Shown in pieces: positions 28,083 through 34,707 of a stretch of DNA of 64,000 bases. Position 1 is the stretch's first letter; each line of letters starts with the position of its first letter. Source of the DNA: Porphyromonadaceae bacterium (GTDB taxonomy: Bacteria; Bacteroidota; Bacteroidia; Bacteroidales; Dysgonomonadaceae); NCBI GenBank assembly GCA_021372865.1, contig JAJFTO010000014.1, forward strand, positions 62,001 through 126,000, in the 5' to 3' direction. Under the pieces are notes generated by a model, which saw only the letters and a program-made list of their open reading frames with translations, was not told where the DNA came from and did not search any database. Both the position numbers and the translations under genes were made by a program.

Positions 28083-28160
28083 GGAACAGATCATTTTTCC
28101 AATTGTGGAATATTCAGCGACAAACATTGTTAAAAAGCACTGTTTTATTTGCGAATACCC

Positions 28161-28168
28161 TATATTTG
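28161..28168 (+). promoter_or_regulatory. Possible -7 box for the 28219 gene
   Basis: TATATTTG matches TAnnTTTG and lies 50 bases upstream of the ATG at 28219, supporting that start. No -33 element is clear. Confidence 0.35.
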
Positions 28169-28218
28169 CTTTTCTTTGTATATTCAAGCAAAGAGACTGT
28201 TTAACATTATTATATCAG

Positions 28219-29487
28219 ATGAAACACTTATTTATTCTATTCTTTATCTTCACTCTTTCTGCGCTGCAGAGCCTCCTTGCCATAGACACGATGCAACAGG
28301 CCGACTCCACCTATGTGCTTCGCGGAAGGGTACTGGGGAGTGACACCAAAGAACCACTTTCCAATGCAAGCATTACCGTTCAAAAGGCAAACGTATCGAG
28401 TGTTACCAACCAGGATGGATATTTTTCCATACGGGTTCCGGCTTCCACCAGGAACATGCAATTGATTATCCACTATTTGGGATACCTGAACAAGGAAATA
28501 CCAGTGGTCACCCTGATTGATAATCCCAATGACCACATCATGCTGACTCCCTCTCCCATAGAACTCAGCGAAGTGCTGGTCGTGTCGGGAGACGGGACAA
28601 ATCTCGTGAAGGAGGCGTTGCAACGAATTCCAGAAAATTATTCTGCCGACCCGAACATGATGGTCGCTTTTTATCGTGAATCGATAAAAAAAGGGTCGAC
28701 ATACATCTCTCTTGTAGAAGCAGTATTAGACGTTTATAAGGCATCGTATCGTTCTTACAGTAACGACCAGGCCCGAATCTACATCGGACGCAAAGCGACT
28801 GACATCTCACCGCGCGACACGGTATTGCTGAAATTCCAGGGAGGTATCAGCGATGCCCTGATGCTTGATATTGCCAAAAATCCGGAAATTGTCTTCGGCA
28901 CCGATGCAGCTGAGTATGACTTCCACATCGATGGTCTGATCAATATCAACAACAAACCGCATTACATCATTTCTTTTTTACCTCAGTCCGGATTAAAAGA
29001 TATTCTTTTCAGGGGCACCATTTATCTGGATGCCGCTTCGCTTGCTTTTGCCCGTATGGAGTTTAATATGAATGTGGAAGACCGGGAGGATGCGACAAAC
29101 ATCTTTATCCGGCATAAACCTTCCAAAATGCGGGTGGATGTCAACAGCGCCCGATATGTCGTAAACTACATGGAAAACAATGGAAAATGGTTTTTTAATT
29201 ACAGCGCTACCGAAGTATCATTTCGGGTGAGATGGACCAATCGTTTTTTCGGACTGTTTGCCACCAACTATATCATTGGGTCGGAGATCGCCATTACCGA
29301 CCGGTATAACGACAATGTGGTGAAATTTCCACGCGATGAGCGGATCCGTTCCACCGACGTGATTGCAGAAAAAGTAGAATCATTCCTCGATCCCGGCTTC
29401 TGGGGCGAATACAATGTAATTGAACCGGATCAGCAAATCAATGATGCAATTAAAAGACTGAGCGACAAATTACGAAGGAGAAAATAA
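28219..29487 (+). CDS. Exported protein with carboxypeptidase-regulatory-like domain
   Basis: A 422-residue protein with a signal peptide (HLFILFFIFTLSALQSLLA). Residues 30-115 form a CarboxypepD_reg-like beta-sandwich (YVLRGRVLGSDTKEPLSNAS, GYFSIRVP), as at the N-terminus of many TonB-dependent receptors. The rest is a beta-rich domain without plug or barrel signature. In Bacteroidetes such proteins are thought to sit at the outer membrane, but the function is unknown. The start follows the -7 box at 28161; a longer frame would begin upstream of it. Confidence 0.78.
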   Translation: MKHLFILFFIFTLSALQSLLAIDTMQQADSTYVLRGRVLGSDTKEPLSNASITVQKANVSSVTNQDGYFSIRVPASTRNMQLIIHYLGYLNKEIPVVTLIDNPNDHIMLTPSPIELSEVLVVSGDGTNLVKEALQRIPENYSADPNMMVAFYRESIKKGSTYISLVEAVLDVYKASYRSYSNDQARIYIGRKATDISPRDTVLLKFQGGISDALMLDIAKNPEIVFGTDAAEYDFHIDGLININNKPHYIISFLPQSGLKDILFRGTIYLDAASLAFARMEFNMNVEDREDATNIFIRHKPSKMRVDVNSARYVVNYMENNGKWFFNYSATEVSFRVRWTNRFFGLFATNYIIGSEIAITDRYNDNVVKFPRDERIRSTDVIAEKVESFLDPGFWGEYNVIEPDQQINDAIKRLSDKLRRRK

Positions 29488-29499
29488 AAGAGAAAACCA

Positions 29500-29530
29500 T
29501 TTGTAATTAAAAAAATTAAGCCTAACTTTG
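29500..29530 (+). promoter_or_regulatory. Promoter of rpsO
   Basis: TTTG (29500-29503) and TAACTTTG (29523-29530) are separated by 19 bases, a full match to the Bacteroidetes -33/-7 consensus. The -7 box is 38 bases from the rpsO ATG. Confidence 0.65.
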
Positions 29531-29568
29531 CAGCCCTAAAGTTTTAAAAACGTAATATTTTACAACGT

Positions 29569-29838
29569 ATGTATTTAGATTCTGCCAAAAAGAAGGAAAT
29601 CTTTGCAAAGCACGGGAAGTCTAACACTGATACTGGCTCACCTGAAGCCCAGATAGCATTGTTTTCCTACCGTATTTCGCATTTGACTCAACACCTGAAG
29701 TCAAACAAAAAAGATTATAACACGGAAAGAGCATTGAGAATTTTAGTGGGTAAACGTCGTCGTTTACTCGATTACCTGATCGAAATAGATATCGAACGGT
29801 ATCGTTCAATCATCAAAGAGCTGGGTATCAGAAAATAA
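29569..29838 (+). CDS. rpsO: 30S ribosomal protein S15
   Basis: An 89-residue protein with the full S15 pattern: an N-terminal helix, TDTGSPEAQIALFSYRISHL, then HLKSNKKDYNTERALRILVGKRRRLLDYL. S15 binds the central domain of 16S rRNA and nucleates assembly of the small subunit. The gene stands alone between its own promoter and a hairpin terminator. Confidence 0.97.
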   Translation: MYLDSAKKKEIFAKHGKSNTDTGSPEAQIALFSYRISHLTQHLKSNKKDYNTERALRILVGKRRRLLDYLIEIDIERYRSIIKELGIRK

Positions 29839-29914
29839 TTTTCTCAAACGGATAACGGGTAAACGAAGACAAGGAAAGCTTGTTTAAAACAGTCAACCCG
29901 CTATTGAAAAAGCC

Positions 29915-29948
29915 AAAAGGATAGAATCGATGATTTTATCCTTTTTTT
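29915..29948 (+). terminator. Terminator of rpsO
   Basis: AAAAGGATA (29915-29923) pairs perfectly with TATCCTTTT (29937-29945), followed by a T tract. It lies 76 bases after the rpsO stop. Confidence 0.75.
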
Positions 29949-30041
29949 GACTAAAAACTTTCGCACAGTTACAAGTAGACCAAATATGAATATGCCCTAA
30001 AATCATATTTAAAAACTATGTTTTATAATATGTTTTTTTTT

Positions 30042-30072
30042 TTTGTACATTCAAAAATGCGGCCTATCTTTG
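30042..30072 (+). promoter_or_regulatory. Strong promoter facing a 100-base non-coding stretch
   Basis: TTTG (30042-30045) and TATCTTTG (30065-30072) are separated by 19 bases, a full consensus match. No plus-strand protein gene follows; a hairpin terminator lies about 60 bases downstream of the expected start site. Confidence 0.6.
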
Positions 30073-30078
30073 CATCGA

Positions 30079-30170
30079 TAACCTAAAACAATCTTTTTTA
30101 CCTTAATGCTGATATCACGTTAACCAATACAAAAGAGGACTTCTCGACCGAGGTGTCCTCTTTTTTTGTG
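30079..30170 (+). ncRNA. Candidate small RNA between rpsO and trxB
   Basis: A transcript from the promoter above would start near 30079 and end at the hairpin with arms AAGAGGAC and GTCCTCTT (about 30136-30163) followed by seven T. That gives about 90 nucleotides. The only open frame in it is a five-codon ATG ORF (MLISR). The hairpin could also, or only, terminate trxB on the other strand. The 5' boundary is inferred from the promoter match. No known RNA family was recognised. Confidence 0.45.
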
Positions 30171-30195
30171 TTTATGTACAAATACCCGGATATTC

Positions 30196-31125
30196 TCAGC
30201 GTTGCTTCGACCGAATATATTCGGTAACACTCAGGGCAGCGATGGTACCATCGCTCACGGCAGTCGTCACCTGACGATATCGTTTCTCCACACAATCGCC
30301 TGCTGCAAAAACACCGGGCAGATTGGTTTTCATATCCTGATCTACGATGAATTCGCCCCGCTCGTTGGTCTTCACCCATCCCCTGAAAACTTCCGTATTG
30401 GGCATGTAGCCGATGAAGACAAAAACCCCATCGGTTTCCAGATAGGTCCGCTCACCTGTCTTCAACTGCTCGATCTGAACCTTTTGCAAGGTGCCATTTC
30501 CTTCGTAGGTGCGCAGCTCCGACTCCATCACAAAGCTAATCTTTGGATTGCGCTCCGCCTCTTCCACTGCATGCGCGAACGCCTGGAAATGGTCGAATTG
30601 ATGCACGATGGTGACATGTGAAGCAAAATGGGTAAGGGTCACCGCCTCTTCCAGTGCAGAATTCCCACCCCCTACCACAATCAGACGTTTATCGCGGAAG
30701 AAATCGGCATCGCAGGTAGCACAGTAAGATATTCCTCTGCCTTCGAACTCTTTCTCTCCAGGAATATTGAGTGAACGGGGTTTTCCCCCGGGCGTAAGGA
30801 TGACGGCTTTGGCTCGGAATACCCTTCCATCCTCCAGCTCCACCTCCTTGATCTCTTCTGCCAAACGGTAATCCACAATTTTGACATTGGCCTTGAGCGT
30901 ACAACCAAAGCTTTTTGCCTGCCGCTTCATGATATCGGCAAGCTCGTATCCCTTGATCATCTCCACGCCGGGATAGTTGGCGATCTCATTGGTCAGCACC
31001 ATCTGCCCGCCGGTCACCCCCTCACTCAGGATCAGCGTGTCGAGCTTTCCCCGGGATGCATAAATCCCGGCGGAAAGCCCCGCAGCACCTGCACCCAGAA
31101 TCATTACATCGTAGATCTTTTCCAT
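30196..31125 (-). CDS. trxB: Thioredoxin reductase (thioredoxin-disulfide reductase)
   Basis: A 309-residue flavoprotein transferring electrons from NADPH to thioredoxin. It has an FAD fold (VMILGAGAAGLSAGIYA), the redox centre CATCD within ISYCATCDADFF, an NADPH fold (LIVVGGGNSALEEA) and a second FAD motif GVFAAGDCVEKRYRQ. The length is normal. It is 5 bases downstream of the atypical thioredoxin gene, so the two are almost certainly cotranscribed. Confidence 0.94.
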   Translation of the reverse strand: MEKIYDVMILGAGAAGLSAGIYASRGKLDTLILSEGVTGGQMVLTNEIANYPGVEMIKGYELADIMKRQAKSFGCTLKANVKIVDYRLAEEIKEVELEDGRVFRAKAVILTPGGKPRSLNIPGEKEFEGRGISYCATCDADFFRDKRLIVVGGGNSALEEAVTLTHFASHVTIVHQFDHFQAFAHAVEEAERNPKISFVMESELRTYEGNGTLQKVQIEQLKTGERTYLETDGVFVFIGYMPNTEVFRGWVKTNERGEFIVDQDMKTNLPGVFAAGDCVEKRYRQVTTAVSDGTIAALSVTEYIRSKQR

Positions 31126-31130
31126 TTTAC

Positions 31131-31478
31131 CTATGAAAGATACTGGTCAAGATTTGCTTTCACCTGTGCCATCGTCTGGATACTGGTTGTCGCTTTGGCC
31201 ACTTTACCATTCTTGTAATACATGGTAAACGGTATTCCCATAAACCCGCGACACTGGGGTGCAGTCCGGATTGCAGCCGATTCGGGGCTGTCAAATGCCA
31301 TGGAGTAAAATTTAACATTGTCATACTCCTCCTCCAGCTCTCCCATAATTTCATAAACCGGTATACACATGGGTCCCATACGTCCGCAGCATACCATCAC
31401 ATTTTCGTTTTCATTGAGAATCTTCTGCAATTCGGCAGCCGTTTCAATTTCGTGAATATTGGTTCTTAAATACTTCAT
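31131..31478 (-). CDS. Atypical thioredoxin-fold protein paired with trxB
   Basis: A 115-residue protein with the thioredoxin fold outline: a C-terminal GIPFTMYYKNGK region holding the cis-proline, and a central strand VKFYSMAFDSPES. The active-site region reads VCCGRMGPMCIPV (Cys30, Cys31, Cys38). The usual WCGPC is missing: the two cysteines are seven residues apart, with GPM before the second. It precedes trxB by 5 bases and is divergent from a Crp/Fnr regulator. It may be a thioredoxin-like reductant, or a low-Mr thiol or peroxide-handling protein; the substrate is unknown. Confidence 0.75.
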   Translation of the reverse strand: MKYLRTNIHEIETAAELQKILNENENVMVCCGRMGPMCIPVYEIMGELEEEYDNVKFYSMAFDSPESAAIRTAPQCRGFMGIPFTMYYKNGKVAKATTSIQTMAQVKANLDQYLS

Positions 31479-31510
31479 TTTTTATTGTTGTTTAAAATTA
31501 TTATTGGTTG

Positions 31511-31542
31511 CAAAGGTAGGGCATAACATCATTGTTCACGAA
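31511..31542 (-). promoter_or_regulatory. Promoter of the atypical thioredoxin-trxB operon
   Basis: On the minus strand TACCTTTG (31511-31518) matches TAnnTTTG with TTCG (31539-31542) at a 20-base spacing, as at nadB. The -7 box is 33 bases before the start codon. Confidence 0.5.
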
Positions 31543-31594
31543 AAAAAAGGACTGACAGATTCCATGGAACGGAATGAAATGCATCAGTTATCTG

Positions 31595-31610
31595 ACTGAT
31601 GTAAATCAGT
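31595..31610. promoter_or_regulatory. FNR-like inverted repeat
   Basis: ACTGAT and ATCAGT form a perfect inverted repeat around GTAA, close to the FNR site TTGAT-N4-ATCAA. It is about 24 bases upstream of the -7 box of the downstream Crp/Fnr gene, overlapping the expected -33 position, and about 52 bases from the -33 element of the divergent thioredoxin operon. Confidence 0.5.
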
Positions 31611-31625
31611 TTCCCGAAAAGATGG

Positions 31626-31655
31626 TATCTTTGTCGCCAAAGGCAATAAGGAGGA
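31626..31655 (+). promoter_or_regulatory. Promoter -7 box and unusually strong ribosome binding site
   Basis: TATCTTTG (31626-31633) matches TAnnTTTG. AAGGAGGA at 31648-31655 is a full Shine-Dalgarno sequence 6 bases before the ATG at 31662. Such sites are rare in this window, and this one fixes the start. Confidence 0.5.
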
Positions 31656-31661
31656 CGATTG

Positions 31662-32342
31662 ATGAATAAAGAAATGGACAATTGCGAAAGGATGGTGGCC
31701 TGCTTCCGTGACCTGAAGCCGGAGGAACTGGAGCTGATCAGCAACGGCAAGACAGAGCTGACCTACCTGGCCGGAGAAAACCTCTTTAAACAGGGTGCTT
31801 TTTCCACACATGTACTGCTGGTAATGGACGGACTGGTAAAAGTGTACCTGCAGACTGGCAGAGACAAACAACTCAATCTGCAACTGGCAAAATCAGGAGA
31901 TTTTTTAGCCTTCTCCTCCCTCTTTGGAGAGACAGTACATACGACTTCAGCCGTCGCACTTACCGACACGCAGGTATGCATGATCGACAAGGAGAAGATG
32001 CGAACATTGCTGCTCGGCAATGCAGAATTTGCCATGCGCATCACATCACGCAACTACCGGAACGAAAGGCAACTGCTCACCGTGATCGGAAACATGACCT
32101 ACAAGCAGATGCGAGGGAAGCTTGCCTCCGCACTCCTCTATCTCAGTAGCGATGATTTCCTGGGACAGGATATCTTTGTCCACCTGTCACGTCAGGACCT
32201 TGCCAACTTCGCCTCTGTGGCCACAGAGAGCGCCATTAAACTATTGAAAGAATTTGAGCGCGACGGCATAATCGCGCTCGAGGGAAAAGGGATCACCATC
32301 ATTAACCGGGCAGAATTGGAGAAGATAGAACGGCTGGGATAA
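31662..32342 (+). CDS. Crp/Fnr family transcriptional regulator
   Basis: A 226-residue regulator with an N-terminal cyclic-nucleotide-binding-type beta-barrel (about 20-140, including AGENLFKQGAFSTHVLLVMDG) and a C-terminal winged helix-turn-helix (SRQDLANFASVATESAIKLLKEF). Only Cys8 and Cys15 lie near the N-terminus, so it lacks an FNR-type four-Cys cluster. An FNR-like inverted repeat overlaps its promoter, which suggests self-regulation. The barrel shares no obvious cAMP-binding Arg/Ser pair. The signal is unknown; redox or NO are possibilities given the neighbours. Confidence 0.85.
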   Translation: MNKEMDNCERMVACFRDLKPEELELISNGKTELTYLAGENLFKQGAFSTHVLLVMDGLVKVYLQTGRDKQLNLQLAKSGDFLAFSSLFGETVHTTSAVALTDTQVCMIDKEKMRTLLLGNAEFAMRITSRNYRNERQLLTVIGNMTYKQMRGKLASALLYLSSDDFLGQDIFVHLSRQDLANFASVATESAIKLLKEFERDGIIALEGKGITIINRAELEKIERLG

Positions 32343-32361
32343 ATCGCTGTAGCCTGCCTTA

Positions 32362-33039
32362 TCAACCATTCTGGCTGATCATTTTCAACATTTTTTTATC
32401 GATGATCTTTATTTGTCTTCCCTGCATCTCTATGATACCATCCTGAATAAATTCTGAAAGTGTGCGGTTGATACTTTCTCTGCCGGTATCCACCCAGTTA
32501 CCTATATCCGACTGAGACAGAGGGAGGATAAACTGATCCGCCTCAAAAAGGTTCTCAGAGAACTCGAGCAGCACATCGGCAAGGTTACCCCGCATCTGCT
32601 TCTGGGTCCGGCTTGCGCAGCGACGATAGGCCTCCATTTCACTTTTGCACAGCTCCATTAAAATGTAACTGCCAAAATCTTTGTTCTCACCCAACAGTCT
32701 CTTAAATACCTCAAGGTCAATAAAACAGACCTCGGAGTCGATTACCGACGTCACACTATACTGGTTGATTTTATCACCGAATGTGGTAGGCAGACCCAGA
32801 TAGGTAGGTGCTTTCACCAACTTCACAATCTGCTCGCGGGAAGGTCCGGAAATGTGAATCTTTGCCATTCCCTTACGAAGAAAGGTGACATTGGTGGAAA
32901 AGACACCCTGTTTAATAATAGAATCCCCTTTTTTGAATTTCACCACAACATGACTACCTCCCAGCATTTCGAGCTGACAATCCTTCATGTTGACCGATGA
33001 TCGCAACACACAGGCACAGTCGGCACATTCGTTTTTCAT
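32362..33039 (-). CDS. Second Crp/Fnr family regulator with Cys-rich N-terminus
   Basis: A 225-residue Crp/Fnr protein. The N-terminus is MKNECADCACVL with Cys5, Cys8, Cys10 and Cys21, resembling an FNR-type Fe-S binding region. The sensing barrel follows (KKGDSIIKQGVFSTNVTFLRKG) and then a C-terminal HTH with SQSDIGNWVDTGRESINRTLSEF. I start at MKNECADC; a longer frame adds 14 residues through the promoter. It is divergent from the DsrE-TusA-Hdr operon and carries a CRP-type palindrome in its promoter. A role as redox or NO sensor for that operon is inference. Confidence 0.85.
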   Translation of the reverse strand: MKNECADCACVLRSSVNMKDCQLEMLGGSHVVVKFKKGDSIIKQGVFSTNVTFLRKGMAKIHISGPSREQIVKLVKAPTYLGLPTTFGDKINQYSVTSVIDSEVCFIDLEVFKRLLGENKDFGSYILMELCKSEMEAYRRCASRTQKQMRGNLADVLLEFSENLFEADQFILPLSQSDIGNWVDTGRESINRTLSEFIQDGIIEMQGRQIKIIDKKMLKMISQNG

Positions 33040-33057
33040 AACTCGGGTTTTATTCGA

Positions 33058-33065
33058 CAAAAATA
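33058..33065 (-). promoter_or_regulatory. -7 box of the second Crp/Fnr gene
   Basis: The minus strand reads TATTTTTG, matching TAnnTTTG, 18 bases before the ATG at 33039. The palindrome at 33074-33089 covers the spacer and -33 area. Confidence 0.4.
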
Positions 33066-33073
33066 GAGAAATA

Positions 33074-33089
33074 TGTGACATTTATCACA
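33074..33089. promoter_or_regulatory. CRP-type palindrome TGTGA-N6-TCACA
   Basis: TGTGA (33074-33078) and TCACA (33085-33089) form a perfect inverted repeat with a 6-base spacer, identical to the classical CRP consensus. It lies between the second Crp/Fnr gene and the divergent sulfur operon, 8 bases upstream of the -7 box of the regulator. Confidence 0.6.
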
Positions 33090-33127
33090 AAATAAGGTAA
33101 TATTCTGCACCTCGGAAAATAAAATTT

Positions 33128-33149
33128 ATTAAAGAAATAATTCTTTAAT
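33128..33149. promoter_or_regulatory. Perfect palindrome (9-base arms) upstream of the sulfur operon
   Basis: ATTAAAGAA (33128-33136) and TTCTTTAAT (33141-33149) are exact reverse complements around ATAA. The right arm touches TTAATTTG (33145-33152), a near match to the -7 consensus in front of the DsrE-like gene (start 33187). The position fits an operator. A terminator role is unlikely because the arms are AT-rich and lie before a gene. Confidence 0.5.
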
Positions 33150-33186
33150 TTGCACATTATTTATCTACAAAATTATACAAAAAAAT

Positions 33187-33753
33187 ATGGAAAATTCAGG
33201 TACTATCACCATGGATCTGCTCCGCGACGAATTGGAGCAACTCAGAAAAAAAACAACCCGTCTGGAAAAATCACGGAAGGATCAGCTCTCCATTGCCATC
33301 GTTTCGGGAGACATGGACAAGATACTGGCAGCGATGATCATCTCGCTGGCAGCCGCAGCGATGGATTCAAAGGTCAAGCTCTTTTTCTCCTTCTGGGCGC
33401 TCTCTGCACTGCGTGATCCCAAAAAAAAGGCCAAGGGAAAAGATTTCATCTCGAAGATGTTTGGTATCATGTTACCCAAGGGCAGGAACAGGCTGAAGCT
33501 CTCCAATATGAACATGTGCGGCATGGGGCCAATGATGATCAAACGATTAATGAAGAAACAAAATGTGCTGTCGCTGGACGAAATGTTCCAGCAGGCTGCC
33601 GAATTGGGTATAGAAATCACGGTGTGCGAGATGTCGATGAACCTGATGGGATTCAAAAGGGAGGAGATGATCGATTATCCCCATCTTCACTTCGCTGGGG
33701 CTACCACATTCGTGGCAGATGCCGGCGAAAGCAGCATGCAGTGGTTTATCTGA
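33187..33753 (+). CDS. DsrE/DsrF-like (DsrE2-type) sulfur-transfer protein
   Basis: A 188-residue protein: a charged coiled-coil N-terminus (about 5-32) followed by a DsrE-type fold beginning LSIAIVSGDMDKILAAMIISLAAAAM. Conserved cysteines appear in NMCGMGPMM and in VCEMSMNLMGF, the latter at the position of the family's reactive Cys. DsrE-family proteins carry persulfide sulfur, often in partnership with TusA and Hdr-like complexes. A hydrophobic stretch near 45-62 belongs to the fold, although some DsrE2 proteins are membrane-bound. It is first in the operon, after the two regulators. Confidence 0.85.
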   Translation: MENSGTITMDLLRDELEQLRKKTTRLEKSRKDQLSIAIVSGDMDKILAAMIISLAAAAMDSKVKLFFSFWALSALRDPKKKAKGKDFISKMFGIMLPKGRNRLKLSNMNMCGMGPMMIKRLMKKQNVLSLDEMFQQAAELGIEITVCEMSMNLMGFKREEMIDYPHLHFAGATTFVADAGESSMQWFI

Positions 33754-33773
33754 ATGAAAGCTTTCACCTAAAG

Positions 33774-33879
33774 AGCTGGCAGCTGACAACTAAAATCAAA
33801 CAACTGAATATATAACATTTAACAAAACTAAGCTGATAGCTGATAGCTGACAGCTGAACCCTGAATACTGACAGCTAAT
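33774..33879. repeat. Heptamer (AGCTGAT-type) tandem repeat
   Basis: From 33831 seven consecutive 7-base units read AGCTGAT, AGCTGAT, AGCTGAC, AGCTGAA, CCCTGAA, TACTGAC and AGCTAAT. An upstream block in the same kind of phase has AGCTGGC, AGCTGAC and AACTAAA (33774-33794) and AACTGAA (33802-33808). It fills most of the 167-base gap between the DsrE-like and tusA genes and resembles the tract at 26,411. Confidence 0.75.
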
Positions 33880-33920
33880 AAAACAACAACACCCATACTA
33901 ATTATCAACTATTTACAATT

Positions 33921-34172
33921 ATGACAACAGAAGAATTAAAAGCATTGAAATCTAATTTAACGGTAGACGCACGCGGTACCGCTTGTCCCGGTCCGCTTTT
34001 GGCAGCCAAAAAGGCTATTGGCGAAATTGAATCGGGCGAAATTATGGAAATCCTGTCGGCAGACGAAGGAACCAAAAACGACATTCCCCGCTGGTGTGAA
34101 AAAGTGGGACATGAATTCCTCGGTTTTTACGATGAAGACAGTTTCAGCCGTTTGTTTCTCATCAAAGATTAA
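33921..34172 (+). CDS. tusA: TusA-family sulfur carrier protein
   Basis: An 83-residue protein with the family motif ARGTACPGPLLAAKKAI, placing the sulfur-carrying Cys at residue 22 in CPGP. TusA-like proteins accept persulfide sulfur from a desulfurase or rhodanese and pass it on. In sulfur oxidisers and reducers they act with DsrE and Hdr-like complexes. That is the context here: DsrE upstream, MvhD/HdrA genes downstream. A tRNA 2-thiolation role is the alternative, but no other tus genes are near. Confidence 0.9.
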   Translation: MTTEELKALKSNLTVDARGTACPGPLLAAKKAIGEIESGEIMEILSADEGTKNDIPRWCEKVGHEFLGFYDEDSFSRLFLIKD

Positions 34173-34265
34173 TTTTTCACCTCATCCTTTTTCATACCCT
34201 GTTTCCGGCCGCTATAAAGCGTTACTGGGAGCAGGGTTCGAAATAAGGTCTTACACGTAACCGCT

Positions 34266-34667
34266 ATGTCGAACGACAATACATCTCCCAAAATCCTGGT
34301 ATTCTCAACCGATAAAATTTCCGATCCGGGAATTGACCAGGCCGGATTGAGAAAAATACATTATTCTCCCGCCGTGTATGTCATCAACATGCCTTGTTCG
34401 TCGGGAGTCAAGCCACGCTGGATACTCCATGCATTTGAAAAAGGATTTGATGGCGTGTTTATTGCTGCAGACGGACACGAATGTTCCTACAGCGCAAGTT
34501 GTCCTGAGCGTACAAACGACATCATCGTCGAAACACAGAAACTGATGGTGGAAAAAAACATCAATCCGAAACGCATCCGTATGGCAGCATTGTGTTCTGT
34601 CTGTGCGGAGCCGTTTGTCAGCCATATGGAAAATTTCAGTAAAATTTTAGCCGGACTGGAAGATTAA
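34266..34667 (+). CDS. Hydrogenase iron-sulfur subunit (MvhD/FlpD-like)
   Basis: A 133-residue protein resembling the MvhD/FlpD delta-subunit domain, with a Cys pattern in VINMPCSSGVKPRWIL, DGHECSYSASCPERTND and AALCSVCAEPF. Such subunits carry a [2Fe-2S] cluster and pass electrons between an electron donor and the HdrA flavoprotein. In QmoB this domain is fused at the C-terminus; here it is a separate gene placed before the HdrA-like genes. No hydrogenase is seen, so the name refers to the family only. Confidence 0.82.
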   Translation: MSNDNTSPKILVFSTDKISDPGIDQAGLRKIHYSPAVYVINMPCSSGVKPRWILHAFEKGFDGVFIAADGHECSYSASCPERTNDIIVETQKLMVEKNINPKRIRMAALCSVCAEPFVSHMENFSKILAGLED

Positions 34668-34707
34668 ACACAATGGTCATTGAAACCGATATGTAGGATA
34701 ATAAATT

